A stretch of 64,000 nucleotides of DNA from Sabellastarte sp. h YS-2021 (Eukaryota > Annelida > Polychaeta > Sabellida > Sabellidae). The stretch spans positions 8,060,001-8,124,000 of the forward strand of contig OZ024935.1 of the NCBI GenBank assembly GCA_964017235.1. The letters are read 5' to 3'. Made by a program: the position numbers and the translations under genes. Position 1 is the stretch's first letter. Each line of letters begins with the position of its first letter. Below, one piece after another: positions 10,631 to 20,835 of this stretch. Below the pieces are notes generated by a model. The model was given only the letters and a program-made list of their open reading frames with translations. It made no database searches and was not told the DNA's origin.

Positions 10631-10756
10631 CCCACCATCCCACCCAAGACCTTAATGGCTTGTTTCACTAAATGTTTCTTTAAAAATTCCTCTGTGTCCC
10701 TGACCCCTTGTGCCGGTCCCAGCACTTGGGAGTTCTCCATTGGATTGATGTAGGAC

Positions 10757-11284
10757 TCAGAGTTTAGGATACTCTAACTCCTGATCCAAGTTAGAGTTGT
10801 GTAATGGATCCTGTTGTCCGTGCTCCTTAACCTGGTAAGTTAAGGTCTTCATTGATGTAATCCGGCCTTCAGTTACCCTCTTAGGCTGTGACCCCTTGTG
10901 GCCTCGTCCCAGCCCAAGGGAGGTCTCCACTGGGATAGACGTAGGCCTTTGAGTCTTGGGATAGGTTGTGACAGGCTGACCCTGATCACCCCTACTGACT
11001 TTGTCCTTTCGTTTCGTAGGCTGATGCCTCTCTTCCTCTAGTATCTTGATCACTACTAGAGAGTATCTTAATCCCTGAGTTTTATATGTTCCCTTAATTT
11101 GGTAACTTAAGGTTTTCAATGATGTAATCCTGTTCTCAGGCACCCCTGTTGACATATGGTCAACATGGTTCAAGGCAGGACCAGGCTGACCCTGGTATCC
11201 CCCTCTCTGTTTGTCACTGTTAGGACCTAATTTGTCATTGTCTGTTGATTTCACAACATTCGGAGGCTTGATTATGTTTTCCAA
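10757..11284 (-). CDS. antisense ORF between A2 and B2, unknown function
   Basis: This 175-codon frame is open on the minus strand inside the element, where Ngaro-type elements usually have only a short A2-B2 spacer. It has no ATG near its beginning; the first Met is about 45 codons in. The product is Lys/Gln/Gly/Pro-rich and basic. It contains an internal duplication: RITSLKTLSYQIK and RITSMKTLTYQVK about 90 residues apart, mirrored as a ~270-bp DNA duplication. It could be an accessory ORF, captured host sequence, or a chance frame in a duplicated regulatory region. No family is recognised. Confidence 0.3.
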   Translation of the reverse strand: MENIIKPPNVVKSTDNDKLGPNSDKQRGGYQGQPGPALNHVDHMSTGVPENRITSLKTLSYQIKGTYKTQGLRYSLVVIKILEEERHQPTKRKDKVSRGDQGQPVTTYPKTQRPTSIPVETSLGLGRGHKGSQPKRVTEGRITSMKTLTYQVKEHGQQDPLHNSNLDQELEYPKL

Positions 11285-11360
11285 CTCTATGCAAACATTT
11301 TATTTGTTTTAGCATATACAATGTTTACACGGTTTTACTGAGTATGTTTTATAGCACTGG

Positions 11361-11559
11361 TTGGTGCGAAATATTTTTAAAAATCTCCATGTTAATGTAA
11401 CCCCCTTTTTAAAAATCTCTTCTTGTTGCTAACATGTAAATAAAATTCCTCAACCTTTATAACTTCATTTCACCTTCTGACTTTTGAACTTTACTTTCAC
11501 CTTCACTCACCTCGGCATTGACCTTCTATGACCTTCAAATCTCACATTAGGATAACTGT
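11361..11559 (+). repeat. split direct repeat B2 (right terminus)
   Basis: This is the near-identical partner of B1. It ends ggataactgt and is followed at once by the resumed satellite unit tacttaattg. Confidence 0.92.
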
Positions 11560-12440
11560 TACTTAATTGACCGATTTTTTTGCTGTGGATGTTGGTGTTT
11601 AATATCTTATATTGAGTTATCACTTTATTTATCATATAACTAGTATAGTACTCATAATAATGAACAATACCTAACTTTTAAGATATCTTCTTTTAAGTGT
11701 CTGGATTAATAATCTATAATCGAGCATTGTAAACATTATAATGAACAATTTGGTATTTGTCTTATTAAAATCAAGCAAAAATTAAGCATTTTACAGGGAT
11801 TTTAACAAAGCCCTTGATTTCCAGTGTTACTTAATTGGTGTTTTTTTTACATAGAATCAATCATTCAATATCTAAGTTTTAGGATATCTTATGTCCAGTT
11901 TCCAGTTTAAATATCTATAAACTAGTATTCTACATATAATAATGGTCAATTTGGTGGTTGTCTTGTTAAAATCAAGCAAATATTAAGCATTTTACAGGTA
12001 TTTTAACAGAGCCTTTGATATCCCAGTGTCACTTAAATAAGCGATTTTTTTGCATGGATGTTGGTGTTTAATATCTTATATTGAGTTATCACTTTATTTA
12101 TCAAATAACTAGTATTGTACTCATAATAATGAACAATTTAATAGTTATTTCATTAAAATTAAGTAATTTTTAAGAATTCTACATATAATTATGTACAATT
12201 TGGTGGTATTCTTATTAAAATTCATAAAGGCTACAATTTACCACTGGTAAAACTACCATTAAAATTAACTTTCAAGACTTTTAGTTGAGTAGCCATTTTA
12301 GACAATTTTTGGGCAATTTTCAGGCGATTTTACGTATCCTTCAACAGAAATTCTGTGGTTTAAAAACAACTCATTGGAAAAAGTAGACTGAAAACTAAAC
12401 ATAAGATATCTGAATATTAAGATATTGAGCACCAACACTC
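11560..12440 (+). repeat. ~200-bp satellite, block 3 (right of the Ngaro-type insertion)
   Basis: The satellite unit broken at 6,575 continues here, then three more diverged units follow with the usual aatatcttac, gaacaatttggt and attaagcattttacaggg landmarks. A segment near 12,055-12,130 repeats 11,575-11,650 closely (tatattgagttatcactt). The last 200 bp are decayed. Confidence 0.8.
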
Positions 12441-12488
12441 TCAGAAAAAAATTTAAAAGTAAATAATACTAGAAAATCAAAGGCTGGT

Positions 12489-12836
12489 TTAAAATGCCTT
12501 TGAATGAGTTAATAAGTGGTGAGAATGAGTTATTAATTGGTGGAACGATTTAGTTGTCAAATGACTGACTAAGTGGTGGTGGGAATGACTTAGTAAGTGG
12601 TGAGAAGGACTTGTAAGTGGTGGGAATGAGTTAGTAAATGATGGAAACAACTTTCTAAGTGGTGGGATCGAGTTATTAAGTGGTGGAAATAACTTAGTAA
12701 GCTGGAGGAATGACTTAGTAAGTGGTGGGAACAAGTTAGTAAGTGGTGGGAACAAGTTAGTAAGTGGTGGGAACGAGTTAGTAAGGGGTGGGAACAAGTT
12801 ATTAAGGGATGGAAAAACTGAAAATACAAGGATTTA
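12489..12836 (+). repeat. 21-bp minisatellite array with right-end module
   Basis: About 15 units of gagttagtaagtggtgggaa type. The array ends in gatggaaaaactgaaaatac followed by aaggatttactgtcttgtgg, the right-end module of the minisatellite-cored element. Confidence 0.8.
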
Positions 12837-13440
12837 CTGTCTTGTGGAAACTAGAGTTTTGGGATATAAAACCAACATAAAGATAATCATGGGCTGGGAG
12901 TCTTCTGATGTAATCAGATTTGACCTTTGACCATTCTTTCAAGGTAAAATGAGGATACTTAAACTTAAAAGTACTTATAACTTTCTTACAATCGGTCCTA
13001 GAGGTTTGCAACAAGAAACCAACTCATAGGAAATTAAAGGCTGGAAATCTGATATTTTCAGATTTGACCTTCAGCGCCTCCTTCAAGGTCAAACAAGGAT
13101 AGCCTAAATTAAAATTACTTATAACTCACTTATTGTCTTGGTCCTAGATGTTTGCAATGTGACACCAACCAATAAAACATCATGGGCTAGAAAGTTTTTG
13201 ATGTGGTCAGATTTAACCTTTGGCCCTCCAAGGTCAAACAAGGATAGCCAAAATTAAAAGTGCTTATAACTTGCTTATTCTTGGTCCTAGATGTTTAGTA
13301 TGTAAATCCAATCTATACAAAATCATGGGGTGGAAATCATTTGATGTGGTCAGGTTTGACTTTGGACCCCCTCCTTCAATGTCAAACGAGGACAGCAAAA
13401 CCTGAAAGTGCTTATAACTTGCTTATTATTGGTCTTAGAG
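12837..13440 (-). repeat. 147-bp satellite, minus orientation
   Basis: About four units of the family seen at 17,455-19,350, here reversed: aatcatgggctgg, then aagtc/gagtcttctgatgt, cagatttgacctttg, tccttcaaggtcaaa, ataacttgcttatt, ggtcctagatgttt. Copies are more diverged than in the main array. Confidence 0.8.
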
Positions 13441-13625
13441 GTCCTAGAGTCAAATATGACCAAATCAGAAGAATTCCATCGCATGATTTCTTATAGGTTG
13501 GCTTCATATCCATAACCTCCGGAACCAATAGTAAGTGAGTTGTAATCACTTTTAAGTGTGGTTACTTTCGTTTGACCTTGAAGAAGGGGCCCAAGGTTAA
13601 CAAGATACAAAGTGGTTACCACAAG
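13441..13625 (+). repeat. 147-bp satellite, plus orientation, after inversion point
   Basis: Just after 13,440 the family flips to plus (atgaccaaatcagaagaatt, tttgaccttgaagaaggggc). Together with the inverted minisatellite on the right, this makes a large inverted arrangement centred near 13,445. Confidence 0.75.
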
Positions 13626-13851
13626 ATAGTAAATCCTTGTGTTTTCAGTCATACCCATCCCTTACTAACTCATTCCCACCCCTTACTAACTCATTCCCAC
13701 CACTCACTAACTTGTTCCTACCATTTACTAAGTCATTCCCACAAATTACTAAGTTGTTTTCACCACTTACTAACTCATTCCCACCACTTAGAAAGTTGTT
13801 CCCACCACTTACTTATCTTCTCCACCACTTACAAGTGATTCCCACCACTAA
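13626..13851 (-). repeat. 21-bp minisatellite with end module, inverted
   Basis: The end module accacaagatagtaaatcct is followed by about nine units of actaactcattcccaccact. This is the mirror image of 12,720-12,850. Confidence 0.8.
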
Positions 13852-14300
13852 TCTTGAAGGAATAACATAATATTTTATAACAACTTTTTAAATGGTGTGA
13901 ATGACTAAACAACTGGTGGAAACGGGTTAATAAGTGGTGGGAATGAGTTAGTAAGTGGTGGGAATAAGTGAATAAGTGGTGGGAATGACTTATTAATTGG
14001 TAGGAATGATTTAGTTGTGGGAATGACTTACTAAATTTTGGTGGGAATGACTTAGTAAGTGGTAAGAACGACTTGTAAGTGGTAGGAATGAGTTAGTGAT
14101 GAGAATGAGTCAGTGGTGGGAACAACTTTCTAAGTGGTGGGAACGAGTTATTAAGTGGTGGGAATAACATAGTAAGCTGCAGGAATGACAGTAAATTGTG
14201 CGAACAAGTTAGTAAGTGTTGGGAATGAGTTAGTAAGGGGTGGAAACAAGTTAGTAAGGGATGGGTATGACAGAAAATACAAGGATTTACTGTCTTGAGT
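13852..14300 (+). repeat. minisatellite-cored element, copy 2
   Basis: Left end cttgaaggaataacataata, about 17 units of 21 bp, then right end gatgggtatgacagaaaata. It has the same architecture as 1,556-2,400 with a shorter core, which shows that core length varies between copies. Confidence 0.75.
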
Positions 14301-14489
14301 TTTGGGATACGAAACCGACCTATAGGTAATCATGGGCTGGGAGTCTTCTGATGTCATCAGATTTGACCTTGGGCTCCTTCTTCAAGGTCAAACGAAGGCA
14401 ACAACACTTAGAAATAAAATATTGCCTATTATTGTTACTAAGTTCTGATACCAAGGTACCAACAGTTTCTTCGTATGTCATACCACACT
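14301..14489 (-). repeat. partial 147-bp satellite unit and spacer
   Basis: One minus-orientation unit (atgggctgggagtcttctga, cttcttcaaggtcaaacga) is followed by about 90 bp of unassigned sequence leading to the next left-end module. Confidence 0.65.
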
Positions 14490-14855
14490 TATCTTGAGCG
14501 AACAACATAAAATCTTGTGTTAAGAACTTTTAATTAGTGGAAATGACAAATTAAGTGGTGGATATGAGTTAATAAGTGGTGGGAAAGACTTAGCAAGTGG
14601 TGGCGATGACTCAGTAAGTGGTGGGAATGACTTAGTAAGTGGTGTGAATGACTTAGTCAGTGGTGGAAATGAGTTAGCAAATGTGGGGAACGAGTTAAAA
14701 AGTGGTGGGAATGACTCAGTAAGTGTTGGGAATAATTTAGTAAAAGGTGGGAACAACTTAGTAAGTGGTGGAAATGAGATAATAAGTGGTGGGAATGACT
14801 TAAGAAGTGGTTGCAATGACTTAATAAGGAGCGGTTAAATATGAAAACACAAAGA
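14490..14855 (+). repeat. minisatellite-cored element, copy 3
   Basis: Left end cttgagcgaacaacataaaa, about 13 units of 21 bp, right end aatatgaaaacacaaagatg. The right end runs directly into the ~200-bp satellite. Confidence 0.75.
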
Positions 14856-15720
14856 TGGATGTTGGTGTTCAATATCTTACTTTTAAGATATCTTATGTTA
14901 GGTTTTCAGATTAATTATTGATAGACAAGCATTTTTCAGGGATTTTTACAAGCCTTTGATTCTTCAGTATAACTTGATTGGACAATGTTTTCATTGGATA
15001 TTGGTGTTCAATATCTTACCTTTAAGATAACTTATGTTAGGTGTCTATCTATAGAGCATTCTATGTGTAATATGGACAATTTGATGGTTGTCTTATTAAA
15101 CTCAAGCAAATATTAAACATTTTATGGTGACTTTAATAAAGTCTTTATTTTTGAGTATTATTAATTAATTGGGCGATTTTTGGGGACCGATTTTTTATGT
15201 GGATGTTGGTGTTCAATATCTTACTTTTAAGATATCATATGTTATGTTTCCAGATTAATTATTGAAAGAAAATCATTGTACACATAATAATGAACAATTT
15301 GGTGGTTGTCTTATTAAAATCAAGCATATATTAAGCATTTTACAGGGCTTATAAGATAACCTTGGGTTTCCCAGTGTTTTTCAATGGGCGATTTTTTTCA
15401 TAGATTTAATTCCTTAATATCTTAGTTTTAAGATATTTTATGTTAGGTTTAATTATCTATTAATGAGTAAACGAGTATTCTTCTCATTATAATGAACAGT
15501 TTGGTGGTAATCTCATTAAAATATTTCAAATATCAATAATTTAACAGTCTTTTAAACAGAGGTTACTATTTCCTAGTTATTTTCAATTGGGCGATTTTTC
15601 CATGAATTTAGTACGTAAATATCCTACTTCTATGTCAGGTTACCAGTTTAATTATCTATGGATGAGAATTCTACACATAATAATGGACAATTTGATGATT
15701 ATGTTATTAAAGTTTTAAGA
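14856..15720 (+). repeat. ~200-bp satellite, block 4
   Basis: Four to five diverged units with ttggtgttcaatatcttact, aatttggtggttgtcttatt and aagcattttacaggg. It precedes core module copy 2 just as block 1 precedes copy 1. Confidence 0.82.
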
Positions 15721-16500
15721 TATACTATGTTAATGTTCCAGTTTAACTATCTACGAGCAAACACTCTAATAGTAATGAGCAATTTGATACTGATATTACA
15801 TGTATTAACATTCCCTAATTATTGATCACTTGATAAGCATTTTATAAATAATTTAAAATTGTCTGTAGCTTTAGCCAGAATAACCAGTTTTACACTTACA
15901 TTTTTATTGAAACCAAGTTTCAGTAAATGAATCAGTAATTATATAGAATAGCTAAATAAAATATAGGAGGTACATGTACATTGAGATATGCAGAATGCAT
16001 ACAGGGAACTCAGTGTTAGAGATAAGAACCAATTACAACACAGTATGTGTTAAACATGCATAACTGTGTTCTCATTGTGGAAATCTGAATAGTGTTTGTT
16101 TATGACATGTGCCAGGAGTGGGGTAATTAGACTTGCACAAGGCTTAGGAGAAGTAAGATATATAAAAGTGAATTTAATTTGAAATCGTGTAAAACGATTC
16201 TTCCATTTAAAATATAACCAAGCTACCTGAAATCATATTATGACATAATTAATAAAGTTATTAGTGTCCGATATTGACAATTAAAACTTAATCTTGTGTA
16301 ACATAATATCATAAAATGATAGTCCTGAAAAAGGCTAGTGTACATTCTGTAGGGTGTTTGGTAGACATTTAGACTGTATCTACAATAGAGAAGAAGATAG
16401 AGAAAACACATTTGTAAAATATACATAATATCTGACAAGCTGACATTATGGCATTTCTTATATTTTCTACAAATTTTATCTGACACGAAGCATAAAGAAA
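15721..16500 (+). repeat. unique core module, copy 2
   Basis: This is the second copy of the block at 5,206-6,055, offset by about 10.5 kb, with small indels: a partly reordered cagtaaatgaatcagtaatt stretch and the loss of gccagccag. No ORF is shared between the copies, which argues against coding function. Confidence 0.65.
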
Positions 16501-17390
16501 TATCTTTCTTCTAAGATATCTTATATAAAATTTCCAGATTAATAATCTACAATAGATTATTTCAAACGTCATAATGAACAATTTGGTGGTTGTTTTATTA
16601 TAATCAAGCAAATATTAATCATTTTACAGGGATTTTAACAAAACCCTTGATTTCCCAGTGTTACTTAAATTGGGCGATTTTTACATAGATTTAGTCCCTT
16701 AATATATTACTTTTAAGATATCTTCTGCCAGTCTTCCAGTTTAATTATCTATAAACGAGTATTCTACATATAATAATGGACAATTTGATGGTTGTATTAT
16801 TAAAATCAAGCAAATATTAAACATTTTATAGGGGTTTTAACAAAGCCTTTGATTTCCCACTGTCACTTAAACGGGCGATCTTTTAGATAGATTTAGTCCC
16901 TCAATATCTTACTTGTAAGATATCTTATGTCAGGTTTCCAGTTTAATTATCTATATACAAGTATGTTACATATACTAATGAACAATTTGGTGGTTGTCTT
17001 ATTAAAATCTGTCAGATAATAAGCATTTTACAGGCATTTTAACAAAGTCTTTGATTTCCCAGAGTTACTTAATTGGTTGATTTTTTCCCATAGATGTTGG
17101 TCTTTAATACCTTTCTTTTACGATATCGGATGTTAAGTTCCCAGATTAATATTCTATAATCGGGTATTGTAAACATTATAATGAACAATTTGGTGGTTGT
17201 CTTATTAAAGTCAATGAAATATTAAGCATTTTACAGGGATTTTAACAAAGCCTTGGATTTCCCTGTGTTACTTAAATGGGCGATTTTTTTACATAGATTT
17301 AGTCCATCAATATCTTACTTTTAAGATATTTTATGTCAGGTTTCCAGTTAAATTATCTATATACAAGTATTCTACATATAACTAGACCTA
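16501..17390 (+). repeat. ~200-bp satellite, block 5
   Basis: About 4.5 units. It stops inside a unit at ctacatataact, where a different element (17,391-19,745) begins; a satellite fragment resumes at about 19,760. Confidence 0.82.
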
Positions 17391-19745
17391 CGCATCGTAG
17401 AACCGATGCAAATTAGTATCCACCGAAAAGACAACTCATCAAAGGCAGTGAACCATCATTTGACCTTAAAGGAGGAGCCCAAGGTCAAATCTGACCACAC
17501 CAAAAGCTTCCCAGCCCATGATTTTCTATAGGTTGGTTTACCATCCCAAACCTCTAGGACCAATAATAAGTGAGTTATAAGCACTTTTAAGTTTGGCTAC
17601 TCTCGTTTGACCTTGAATGAGGGGCCCAAGGTCAAATCCGACCAAACCAGAAGATTTCCAGTCCATGATTTCCTATATGTTGCTTTACCATCCCAAACCT
17701 CTAGGACCAATAATAAGCGAGTTATAAGCACTTTTAACTTTGGCTATCCTCATTTAACCTTGAAGGAGGGGCCCAAGGTCAAATCTGACAACATCAGAAG
17801 ATTTGCAGTACATGATTTCCTATATGTTGGTTTGTCATCCCAAACCTCTTGGACTAATACTAAGTGAGTTATAAGCAGTTTTAAGTTTGGTTATCCTCGT
17901 TTGACCTTGAATGAGGGGCCCAAGGTCAAATCGGACCACACCCGAAGATTCGCAGCCCATGATTTCCTATATGTTGGTTTACCATCCCAAACCTCTAGGA
18001 CCAATAATAAGAAAGTTATAAGCACTTTTAACTTTGGCTATCCTCGTTTGACCTTGAAGGAGTGGTCCAAGGTCAAATATGACAACATTAGAAGATTTAC
18101 AGCACATGATTTCCTATATGTTGGTTTACTATCTCAAACCTCTAGGACCAATAATAAACGAGTTTTAAGCACTTTCAACTTTGGCTATCCTCGATTGACC
18201 TTGAAGGAGGGGCCCAAGGTCAAATCCAACTACACCAGAAGATTCACAGCCCATGATTTCCTATATATTGGTTTACCATCTCAAACCTCTACGACCAATA
18301 ATAAGCGAGTTACAAGCAGTTTTAAGTTTGGCTATCCCCGTTTGACCTTGAAGGAGGGGCCCAAGGTCAAATCCGACCCCACCAGAAGATTCCCAGCCCA
18401 TGATTTCCTACATGTTGCTTTACCATCCCAAACCTCTAGGACCAATAATAAGCGAGGTATAAGCACTTTTAACTTTGGCTATCCTCGTTTGACCTTGAAG
18501 GAGGGGTCCAAGGTCAAATCTGACGACATCAGAAGATTCACAGCACATGATTTCCTATATGTTGGTTTACCATCCGAAACCTCTAGGACCAATAATAAGC
18601 GAGTTATAAACACCTTTTAACTTTGACTATCCTCGTTTAACCTTGAAGGAGGGGCCCAAGGTCAAATCTGACCACACCAGAACATTCCCAGCCCATGGTT
18701 TCCTATATGTTGGTTTACCATCCCAAACCTCTAGGACCAATAATAAATGAGATATAAGCACTTTTAACTTTGGCTATCCTCGTTTAACCTTGAAGGAGTG
18801 GCCCAAGGTCAAATCTGACGACATCAGTAGATTCGCAGTACATGAATTCCTATATGTTGGTTTGTCATCCCAAACCTCTTGGACTAATACTAAGTGAGTT
18901 ATAAGCAGTTTTAAGTTTGGTTATCGTCGTTTGACCTTGAATGAGGGGCCCAAGGTCAAATCCGACCACGCCCGAAGATTCGCAGCCCATGATTTCCTAT
19001 ATGTTGGTTTACCATCCCATACCTCTAGGACCAATAATAAGCGAGGTATAAGCACTTTTAACTTTGGCTATCCTCATTTGACCTTGAAGGAGGGGTCCAA
19101 GGTCAAATCTGACGACATCAGAAGATTCACAGCACATGATTTCCTATATGTTGGTTTACCATTCCAAACCTCTAGGACCAATAATAGGCGAGTTATAAAC
19201 ACCTTTTAACTTTGACTATCTTCGTTTGACCTTGAACGAGGGGTCCAAGGTCAAATCTGACCACATCAGAAGATTCGCAGCACATGATTTCCTACAGGTT
19301 GGTTTACATTGCAAACCTCTAGGACCAATATTAAGGGAGATATAGGCACTTTTAAAGTCCGCTTTGTGGGTTATTCTGGCACTCTGTGGATGACCTTGAA
19401 TTAAGAGTTTCTAGGTCAAATGTCTGCAAGGTTGTAGGGGACATGTATGTCCGTTATACATATGACTTATGAAGAGATTCAACCTCCTACCTATGAGAAA
19501 CAGCCAGTAGAAAAATGTAGATTATTTTCAAAGAAATGCCCGCGGCGGCCATCTTGTTTTTCAGAATGAGGCTCTTTTCAGTCCCAGAGAAGCTTACCCC
19601 CTAATGAAGATATCCTGCAAATTTGGTGAACCTAGTTGGTGTAGTTTTCCTCTTAGAGCATTAACGCCGAATATCTCTCTACGCGCAGCGGCGGCGGCGT
19701 AGCGAACGCTAAACCAAATTATCCTCCGGATGATTCCGGTGGATA
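17391..19745 (+). repeat. 147-bp satellite array with unique ends, inserted in the 200-bp satellite
   Basis: Twelve to thirteen units with a 147-bp period; landmarks at 17,607 and 17,901 are exactly 294 apart. Each unit contains tttgaccttgaaggaggggc followed by ccaaggtcaaat, then catgatttcctatatgttgg, caaacctctaggaccaataa and taagcacttttaactttggc. Alternating variants (gcacatgat versus gcccatgat) suggest a dimeric sub-structure. The ends are unique: tatccaccg at about 17,426 and cggtggata at about 19,736 form a short inverted pair. The 19,370-19,745 end has cggcggcgtagcgaacgcta. Open frames arise because 147 is a multiple of 3. Confidence 0.85.
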
Positions 19746-19995
19746 CAATAAAGTAAACATGAAGATATCTTATGTCAGGTTTCCAGTTTAATTATCTATA
19801 AACGAGAATTTTACATATCATAATTAACAATTTGCTGGTTGTATTATTAAAATCAAGCAATGTTAAGCATTTTACAGGAATCTTAACAAAATCCTTGCTT
19901 TCATAGTGTTACTTAATTTGACGATTTTTTTCATAGATTTAGTATAGATTGAGTCCCTCAATATCTTACTTTTAAAATATCTTATGTCAGAGTCT
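19746..19995 (+). repeat. ~200-bp satellite remnant
   Basis: One and a fraction unit (gaagatatcttatgtcaggt ... aatatcttacttttaaaata) on the far side of the 147-bp array. Confidence 0.75.
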
Positions 19996-20234
19996 ACTGG
20001 TGACCTTTCCCAAAAATAATTTTCACCACTTTTGTCAGCCATCTTGAATTTCTGCATGATGTGCAAAAAGTTTGTCTTTGACACGGAGAGAGCTAGAGCC
20101 ATTTCAGTAAAATTTTTGACCCTCAGGGTATCTACTTATTCTACTGTAGACTTTTTTACCGATTTTGGTTTCTTGAATTTCTGGGTAAAATGCGTTTATC
20201 TTGGAAACAGAGAGAGATAGAGTGATAGAGAGAT
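19996..20234. other. no gene seen
   Basis: Sequence between two satellites. It contains gccatcttgaatttctg, a phrase common in invertebrate intergenic repeats, but no ORF or RNA gene that can be supported. Confidence 0.4.
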
Positions 20235-20835
20235 ACCCAACTTAAGTGGACTTTTTGTGTATATCTTGTGATGTAAATGTCCAACTTAAGTGGACCTTTT
20301 GTGTATATCTTAGGATGTAAATACCCAACTTCAGTGGACTTTTTGTGTATATCTTAGGATGTAAATACCCAACTTAAGTGGACATTTTGTGTATATCTTA
20401 GGAGGTAAATACCCAACTTAAGTGGACTTTTTGTGTATATCTTGTGATGTAAATATCTAACTTAAGTGGACATTTTGTGTATATCTTAGGATGTAAGTAT
20501 CTAACTTAAGTGGACATTTTGTGTATATCTTAGGATGTAAATAACCAACTTAAGTGGACACTTTGTGTATGTCTTAGGATGTAAATAGCCAACTTAAGTG
20601 GACACTTTGTGCATATCTTTGGATGTAAATACCCTACTTAAGTGGACATTTTCTGTATATGTTGGGATGTAAATATCCAACTTATGTGAACATTTTGTGC
20701 AAATCTTAGAATGTAAATACCCATCTTAAGTGGACATTTTGTATATATCCTGGGAGAAAAATACCCAACTTTAGTGGACATGTTGTGTATATGATTGTTA
20801 GAAAACGCCACATTAAATGGTAATTTTGTGTATTT
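20235..20835 (+). repeat. 44-bp satellite
   Basis: About 13-14 copies of a 44-bp unit: cccaacttaagtggac, then ttttgtgtatatcttaggat and gtaaata. Phrases recur at 20,241, 20,285 and 20,329. Copies diverge towards the right edge. Related fragments (gtctacttaa...gacattt) occur at 21,295-21,360 and 21,485-21,530. Confidence 0.9.

Larger units (their letters stand above)
6576..11559 (+). mobile_element. Ngaro/PAT-type tyrosine-recombinase retrotransposon, internally deleted
   Basis: The order is A1 (6,576-6,766), gag-like ORF, RT ORF, recombinase tail, B1 (10,240-10,439), A2 (10,440-10,630), antisense ORF region, B2 (11,361-11,559). This A1-B1A2-B2 arrangement of split direct repeats is the hallmark of the Ngaro and PAT groups within the DIRS order. 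The element sits in a ~200-bp satellite unit with no target-site duplication; ACTGT occurs at the left junction, at the B1/A2 joint and at the right junction. That fits integration of a circular intermediate by a tyrosine recombinase. The rest of RT, RNase H and most of the recombinase are missing, so this copy is non-autonomous. The near-identical repeats suggest recent insertion. Confidence 0.9.

Noticed and set aside
17607-19209. ORFs of 86-239 codons in the 147-bp array
   Set aside because: The period is a multiple of 3, and units elsewhere in the same family (12,837-13,440) contain stops in the same frame.
20235-20835. CRISPR-like appearance of the regular 44-bp and 48-bp repeats
   Set aside because: The repeats are contiguous with no variable spacers, and the window is eukaryotic.
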